64,000 bases of DNA from Gymnopilus junonius (Eukaryota > Basidiomycota > Agaricomycetes > Agaricales > Galerinaceae). This document shows positions 57,106 through 64,000 of this stretch, in pieces. Made by a program: the position numbers and the translations under genes. A model generated the notes under the pieces. That model was given only the letters and a program-made list of their open reading frames with translations, ran no database searches and was not told the DNA's origin. Positions within the stretch are counted from its first letter, which is position 1. Every line of letters begins with the position of its first letter. Where the stretch lies: the NCBI GenBank assembly GCA_015501075.1, contig JADNYJ010000113.1:62001-126000 (forward strand). Reading direction: 5' to 3'.

Positions 57106-59453
57106 TCAGATAGGGTTCGCGAGTGTGACATTGGTCAAGAATTGCATCGCTTCCTGTCTGTATGTATCAGTCGTGATGATCAAGGGAATAAGCCCATCCA
57201 AGAAAGTGAGGAGTTGACGGTTCTTCAAATCATATTTCGGCCATTGAAAGCTGAGAAGGCTTTGAGAGTTGGGATTCAGAGTAGCAGCAAAGCGAATGAG
57301 GTAGTCTTCCATTTCTCCTCCGCCATACACGTTGAGAATGTCGGACGCATGGACCTTGCGCAAGGTCAGTCGCAGTTTAAAGCAAGGAACCAATGACCAT
57401 ACCGATCCGACAACTGGCAAAGCCTTCAATCTCTTACTGACTAAAAAGGCGCCACTTTAGCCTGCTCATTGGTGAAACCCGCTTTACTTACGGAATGCCC
57501 ACACGTTTGGATTTGTAGGAAGAGTATTCTGCAAGAGCCACCGGCGGGGGGCTTGGAATACACCATCACCCTGGAACGCCGCAATACGTTTAAATTGCGG
57601 AGTTATTGCGTTCAAAATACCTGTATCAAAAGGTGAACCCTGGGTAATATCCGCAGGATATAATTCAGCAAATTGGGCCAGGTCGTCTTCAGTGACGTCA
57701 GGGAAGAAATTGGTCTTGACATAATTAAGCAGCTGGGTGTCCGTACTGTGAAAGTTTTGTAAACAAATCAGAATCAAACAAGTAAGGTTTTCAAACAGCC
57801 GGATTTACGTTACATTCAGAGTTGAGAGTGAAAAAGGGTCCCTTCGTCGTCGCAGTCGCCTAATTTGGAACAAAAAATGAGGAAATATGTTGCGATATTT
57901 TTCGATACCGTACTCACCTGTTATGTAAGGAATGTTGGCAACTTTTCCTTGTTGCACCAATCGCTGCGGATTGTCGGTAAGGAAAATTCCATCTGTACGA
58001 GGAAGCCAAGCAAGGTTCAAGGACTGGAAAACAGCATTTCATTCACGACGTAGGAAATGTTTCAGAAAGATACCACCTACCTGGTATGCAAAAATTCCTG
58101 GAGTCTGATTAATTGCCGACTTGAGCGTGGCATATGGGACTGTCCTCAGACAAGCCAGAGTATCCGCAGAGCCGGAACATCCAGTGTTGGCAACAATGGA
58201 GTCGTAGTATTTCTGGCCGTGTGTGATGTCGCCCACGGGTATGGGCGAACCAGATTCCATAAAGGCGGCTCGGAATAATCCTTCAGGGTTGCCTCCGTTA
58301 GACAGCATCTGTAAGGCAACAGAGATAGCTCCAGCCGATTCGCCCCAACTGTGTTTCCATGTTCAATAGAAACCAAATACACCAATAGAGGGAAGAGGAC
58401 TTACATGGTTACTTTTGAAGGGTCTCCACCAAATTGAGTAATGTATTTCTGTACCCATCGTAAAGCCTGTCGCTCTATAGTTAACCGATTAGCTTGCATA
58501 TCGACAACCGCTCAACCATGTACTTACGATCCTGCAATCCTAGATTCCCAACACCAGCATCCTTGACTTCTTGGCTAGCCAAAAAGCCAAACCCTGTGAC
58601 TCTAAGGGTGGAATAAGCAATCTTCCTAAAGATCTCTCCAACAAAGCCTTGTCACATACCTATAATTTATGCTGACATAGATAACAGGGTTTCCAAGTTC
58701 GATGGAACGCGATACGATAAGCCCACCATCATACCTGTTAGATCGCACAAGCAGTCAGGACATACGACTGTCCAAGTATACCAAAGCTTACAAAGACGGG
58801 TCCCGAGCTCGAAACCACCTTAGGTCACCGGTAAGCACGCTATATAACAAAAAACATGGATACAAACCTCCGAATATCCACTAAGTAAGAAACCTATCAA
58901 TGTCACGATCTCGGAGATATGTTGGATAAACAAACCCACCACTAATACAGGTAGCTTCGATGTTGGTGTCGCAGTTGCTGGTTTAACAACGTTCAATGTA
59001 AGGCCTGCCTTTTTCGTAAGTTTATTGGACCAAACACCCTACTTGTGTTACTTACAATCTTCTGAGTCTGGGAAAATCTGGCCATATATCGAGTTGACGA
59101 GGAAGTCAGCTACATTGGCTGCCAATCCCTGCACGATCGGAAGCTGCACCTCTTGCTGCGGGCAAGCCGGCCCAAAGCTTGTTGCATCGTGCGTACCACT
59201 ATATGCTGGAATGGGCTGAGGTAATCGATAACGGAGGTCATTGACACTGGTTCAATAGTATTAGGTGCTAGCTAAGCGAGGAAAAATGTGCATACGGTGG
59301 TTGGGCAAAAGGAATGCCCAGAAATTTGTCGGTCACTAAATCAGTCGTGCCAATAAATGTCCCGCTGTCGAGGGTGACTGTGGGCACGGCAGGGGCTGCA
59401 ATCGCATCCGCAATGGCATGAACAATCAGAACGACCACGACTTGAGCACGCAT
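57106..59453 (-). CDS. Secreted type-B carboxylesterase/lipase
   Basis: An alpha/beta hydrolase of the cholinesterase/Candida rugosa lipase group that would cleave esters outside the cell. The first true ATG is at 59453 with signal peptide (MRAQVVVVLIVHAIADAIAAP). Then FLGIPFAQPP, LPVLVWIFGGGFELG (oxyanion-hole glycines), VTGFGFLAS, LGLQDRQALRWVQKYI, the nucleophile elbow WGESAGAISVAL near 58335, and DEGT (acid region). The catalytic His lies in VHASDILNVYGGG near 57345, followed by RFAATLNPN. Many short exons (over ten), including small ones around 58790-58870. A TATAAA lies at 59495-59500 (-), about 45 bp upstream. No frame damage found. Confidence 0.92.
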
Positions 59454-60750
59454 TGAGGGCAACCGACGACCGAGAAAAGACGCGGCCAGTGGTCTTTATA
59501 AAAACCAAGCATACCCCAAAATATGCCTCAGAAGCGAGGCGGAAGACATCACTCTTGCAGGAAGTTGTAGTACATTGATGATCATTGTATTGTTCATAGT
59601 CATGGCAGGTGCCCAATGCACATTTGCCTGTGTTTTCACTTATACATGTGCAAAGGGAAATTTAAAGGTAAGTTAAAGGAGCAGCGGTAAAAGCACGTCA
59701 TGAGACAGCGCTTCCGGACGGGTTGACTCTCACTGAACGTCAGCGGCAAGTTTTCCGACATAATCACAGCGTCGATTAATCCATATAAATCGCTGGTTCG
59801 GTTGCTATAGGCGTGGAGCCGCGTTGGATTGTCGTCCGAATGCTCTCTGGCCGGAGGAAAGGTGTGAAAAATAAAGGATCACCAGATCAGTACATGGTGG
59901 GGAGGTAGTGACGAGAGTTTCTCAAGATGAAGTAGAGGCCGCTTCACTAAGGGTGACTCTTGTGGTCCCCTCGGTCAGTTGACCTCATCGCAAGAGTGGA
60001 TGTACAGTACATATGATGGTGGGAAGGTACAAAAGGTTGAGTTCCGCAACTGACGCGAAATTATCAGGCCGTGTGATCACCAGTATTATGTAATCGACTT
60101 TCCTTAAGGAGTCGATGCTTCAAGGCGCCAACCTACCTTACGCCGTACGGCGCTAAGTAATGCCCGAGTCAAAACATTCAAGGCATTGAAAGCGCATGTC
60201 GCCTTTCTCTTCACATATTACTAAAAATTTGCGGGCAAGTTTCGTTACTCGGTATAGACTGAAGATCAGGTCAATAGCTTCGACAACAAGCCTAGTAAGA
60301 CAGATCAGGAGAATAATATAAATGAGTTTAGGTCATCATCATCTGAAAAACATCAGTCGTCATACAATTTTATAGAACTCATTTTGTCAGCAATTGTGGG
60401 TCAAGTCATATGCAAAGGGGTTTCAAAACCTTCGCCGCAGACATACACTAAGGTGTTAAGAATGTATCGGGCCCGAGTTTTAACCTATGATTATCGACAG
60501 TTAGATGTTCAAGCATTTTCTAGAAATAAAAAACTTTAATCGAATGTCATTCATCGCAGGAACTTGAAGGGTTTATATTTTTGAAATTCGTCGTATTCTC
60601 TCAAATTTAAATATGACAGAAAAAAACATCGAAATGATAGTACAAATTTACAGGTAAATTGAATGATCAATCGGGGGAGGGGATTTGATAGGTTCATCCT
60701 CAGAGGTCCATGTCTCGTCAAACAGAACATAACTAGTCCCACAACAAACA
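59454..60750. other. Intergenic, no gene recognised
   Basis: It contains the esterase promoter (TATAAA 59495-59500, minus strand) and the trehalase 3' flank. A short palindrome GCCGTACGGC lies near 60142. No open frame with a known motif. Confidence 0.45.
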
Positions 60751-63746
60751 TCAGAGTCGAGTAAGAAGAGTTGCCAAGATAACAGTGAATGCGAGAAATG
60801 ATTTGGATGTGCTATACGTAGCGTTCGCACCAGACTTTGTCGTGCCTCCACTGCCAGAGCCATTGCTAGAGCTGGTACCAGAGCCGGAACCAGTGGGTGT
60901 AATTAATAGATCAGGGCATATAGGTGAATCGATCACGGAACCGTAATTGCTTGCTACCCAAAGCAGGACTCCGTTTGTCCAGCCGAAGCCAGCCTACGAT
61001 GAAGAATGAATAAATATACTGCACCATAAAGAACAGCATTTTAACTGACCTGGACAGTATATTCACCCCCTTGACCAGCCGAGTTGACATCAAGATTGGA
61101 GAACTTTTCGAACATCTGGCCAGCAGTGCATCTATGAGTATCCTCCTCCTACGTACATGAGATGCCGTAACTTACGTTGCCATTATTAGTGGTGCTCAGA
61201 GTTACGTTCAACTCTGCGTCGGGCAACCTTGGAAGAATATTCGGGATCGATCCACCTGTCGCTTGCCTAAATGATGAGATGAGCGCGTTGTTAAGTGCCA
61301 GCCAAGTCGTTGACAAAACACACTCACCAGCTGCACAAGATACTCGTAAAAACACGATTAGCTAACTGGCGTTGCAGCGCTTGACCCCAGCCCTCTCCAG
61401 CCTGTGCGGTCCCTCCATTGGCCACGGTGTTGTTGCCCTTATTGATATCAGCACCAGGGCCACTTGTAGTAGCATTGATGATCGTCGCTCCTCCTTGAAC
61501 AGGTTGGCCAGGAAGCGCCTTTTCTGCAAGTCCGAGTTGCCCAGAGGGGATCAAAGCGAAGGTGGACTGATTTGAAGGTGGGGTAGGAATTGCACCAGAG
61601 GTGATGTTACTCGGAAGCGCTCGAAGAGCGTTGAGGACGATGTACTGATGAGGTGGCCATGCATTTGGGGCATCCCTATAAATATATTATGGTATACAAT
61701 ACGCTGCAAAATAGCAAGGACTTACCACTGTTGTCCAGAAGTTATGAACGTCGTAGGGAAGGTTCCGTTATACCGATTAAGCACCAAATTTACAGATGAG
61801 AAGGCAGAAAATGCTGCTGTTGAATTCTGTGCAACTTCGTCCGGGATTATACCACTCCAGTAAGGGTAGAAGGTCGCAACACTGAAGAAATTGTTCCTGC
61901 TATTGGTGGTCAAGGAAAAATCGTAAAACGCCAACTAAATCGGCAACCAATCAAAGACTGTTCTAAATATAAGAGAAGCTATTTATATCCACCTTTGAAG
62001 AATCCCAGAAAAGATCCAAAATAGCAGCTTTGAGAGACTCGGCAGCAGCAGTATGTCTGCTGGCTGACGTGGTGTTAGCAGTGCCGTAAAACGACGCCAT
62101 GAGAACATGGTTTTTATCTTTGAAAACAACACATGTGAGTCAAAGGAAGCGGACTAAACGGAGCAGGAAACACACAAAGAATGCTATTCAAGTCAATGCC
62201 GATAGTATTTCTTACGTTTACGCTGTTTAGTCCATCATTCGGCGAGAGGAAGAAACGTGTGGTATAGTCCCAACCACTTTCAGCCACCGCTAGCAAGTTC
62301 TGCATAGAGTTCTGCTTTTGCACTGTCATTAAGTGCAGGGCTAACGCTATTGACAGTCGTATAGTCTGAGAGACGTTTGCTTAGAAGTGCCCCAATTCCC
62401 GAAACGAAAAAAAACGAACCGGCCAAGTAAGACTCAGGACGAGGAGCAGTGTTATTGACGGCATAGCGGAACATTGTGAAGGTCTTATTCGTGAATGGGC
62501 TAGTGACCTGGATAGAACGGTGGCAGACCACCAAGCCAATTCTTTCTGTTGCAAAGGGTCAGTGAGCGCATCGAAACGGCGCTAAAAACCTTACTTCAGC
62601 CAATGGAAGTGCGCGTGTCAGGATTCCCTTGTCACCACTTGCATCGATATATTCGCCAGCATCTATACGCAGGGAATCGTAAGATTAAAAGGCAGGCCAA
62701 AGCAAAAGAATGCGAACCTGAATGAACAAAGGAGGCTGAGACCTATTCAAATCTGGTTTATCAATAGCGGGTGAATATGTTGTAATACCCATCTACTTGT
62801 TCAGGGACTAACTCACAATAAATGCGACCTCCATTCGGAATGAAACCAAATATCTCAAGTTCATCCATAAAATTCTGCAGGGTATCGTTGGCAACACTGA
62901 ACAGCTGGGACTGAATCAATCCCTCAACGATCCAAAAGCTGTCCCAATAGTACTGTTCACGGAACCGACCACCTGATCGAGTTCAAGTTCAGAATTGAAA
63001 ATATGATGCAGAGCAGCTGGGTCACAAACCGGGAACGACAAAAGTATGATTGAGAGGAATCAGTGTGCTTTCGCATTTTCCGCTTGACCCACAGAGCGTT
63101 GACGAGTTTGTGCTCCGAATGAGCTGCGTCCAGAAGCCATGTACAGTCTGCGCAAAAGCTTTGGGAAGGGTTGCAGTGACATTGTTGAGGAAAGGCGGGT
63201 TGGGATTGAAATTCGGTAATGGAATGGCCTCTAATTCAAGACCCTCTCCCGTAAAGTCCGAATCTACGAATTTGACAATGGCGCCATAAGTTGGCTGTGA
63301 GATATTTTGGAAGTCAGCGAGGATCGCTTGGGAACTTTTGCTAGTTGGCTGTCAGAGAGCATTTAAATTAGACTTAGGGGGCATTCTTGAGCTCCAACAA
63401 GGCGTACTTTGTCAACGAAGGTTTTGTCATCTGGAAAAAGATTGGCCACGCCGATGGTTTGCAGCAACTTGGTTGGATGTCAGCCCCAGATGGCGATGAA
63501 AGCTCATCAGATGCGCGAACTCACCGGCCCTGCACAAAAAATTTCGGATGGACACCACGCTTGCTTGGGAGGTATAGGAGCTTGCGATGGCAATTGAGAG
63601 CTCGAAGCAGCTGTTGCACTTGCAATTGCAGTAGACTCCGTGATCGAAGGCACCTCAGTGCTTAATGCCACAGGAGCAGTGGCAGATGACTGAGCTGCGG
63701 CCCCATGGAAGAGCAAAGCAGTAAGAGTTGCCGCTGCTGTGAGCAT
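60751..63746 (-). CDS. Alpha,alpha-trehalase, GH37, secreted and probably GPI-anchored
   Basis: The enzyme splits trehalose to two glucoses at the cell surface. The ATG at 63746 opens a signal peptide (MLTAAATLTALLFHGAAAQ). Signature 1 is PGGRFREQYYWDSFW (near 62940-62990), ESGWDYTTRFF holds the catalytic Asp (~62260), and signature 2 is WDAPNAWPPHQYI (~61660). MFEKFSN holds the catalytic Glu (~61100), followed by GQGGEYTVQAGFGWTNGV. The C-terminus is Ser/Gly/Thr-rich (GSGSGTSSSNGSG) and ends in a hydrophobic tail (SFLAFTVILATLL), the layout of a GPI signal. About fifteen exons with ~50-bp introns. TATAAA at 63870-63875 (-) lies about 125 bp upstream. It is an acid/extracellular type, not the cytosolic neutral form. 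Confidence 0.93.
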
Positions 63747-63869
63747 CTCGACGCGTCTTTAAGAGTGAAGATTTTGAGCAATGAACACACGGACGCTGCG
63801 GGGACTGCAGACCAGCCTGAGATGACAAACGGAGATCTCAAACGCCGCGCAAGGCAGACTACACCCCAC

Positions 63870-63875
63870 TTTATA
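63870..63875 (-). promoter_or_regulatory. TATA box of the trehalase gene
   Basis: TATAAA on the minus strand, about 125 bp before the ATG at 63746; no other feature claims this sequence. Confidence 0.45.
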
Positions 63876-64000
63876 GTCCAGAGCAGTGGTCATGATGCAC
63901 ACGCATACTTATTGAAGAGATGACATCGGAATGGATTAGATCAAGGTTGGCAAAGTGGGAATGGATCGCAAGAAAAGAAGCGAGCACCAGGTGATCGTTA

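Noticed and set aside
1..64000. CRISPR arrays, bacterial operons or plasmid features
   Set aside because: No regularly spaced repeats or prokaryotic gene arrangement; introns and gene content are fungal.

Overview
The window looks like part of a basidiomycete (mushroom-forming, Agaricomycete-type) nuclear genome. Nearly every recognisable gene is cut by many ~46-67 bp GT-AG introns, the host genes have fungal relatives (HIS1, ALG11, MSP1, sedolisin, acid trehalase, a SLP1-type SUN protein), and a large share is transposon DNA of families common in mushrooms (Ty3/gypsy, Ty1/copia, hAT, MULE, TA-flanked MITEs). Species cannot be named from the sequence.

Layout. 1-6.7 kb: the 5' end of a gypsy retrotransposon sits in a decayed hAT transposase gene that also carries three other insertions, one with a further element nested in it. 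7.4-18 kb: a dense host block with HIS1 (-), a conserved fungal protein of unknown function (+), a multi-pass membrane protein (+), a small hypothetical gene (-), a secreted sedolisin peptidase (+) and another membrane protein (+). 18.4-32 kb: four paralogous P-loop GTPase genes in two head-to-head pairs, sharing one exon plan with a 34-nt exon for the Walker A loop. The second is split by a 6.9-kb transposon, which contains a 4.26-kb hAT element, which contains a 3.6-kb MULE encoding a SWIM-finger transposase. The third lacks the P-loop lysine and the fourth has an early stop. 32.4-38.4 kb: a SUN-domain (SLP1-like) gene and an FMN-dependent 2-hydroxyacid dehydrogenase/oxidase gene, divergent from a 242-bp promoter region. 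40.7-45.5 kb: a complete but mutated copia element with 214-bp LTRs. 47.4-49.1 kb: a decayed GMC oxidoreductase (aryl-alcohol-oxidase-like). 51.4-63.7 kb: ALG11 (-), a possible small secreted protein, MSP1 AAA-ATPase (+), a secreted type-B carboxylesterase (-) and a GPI-anchored GH37 trehalase (-).

Functionally the host genes are mostly housekeeping (histidine synthesis, N-glycan assembly, mitochondrial tail-anchored protein extraction) or secreted/surface catabolic enzymes (sedolisin, esterase, trehalase, GMC remnant). No gene cluster for one pathway is evident. The most unusual parts are the GTPase family cluster, the layered transposon insertions (several can be removed on paper to give back an open frame, with lengths that agree to the base), a set of TA-flanked MITEs carrying paired GTGAC motifs, and the observation that all six base differences between duplicate transposon sequences here are CpG to TpG/CpA changes. 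Several conserved genes are broken by a single missing base, usually in a short homopolymer, which may be assembly error rather than biology.
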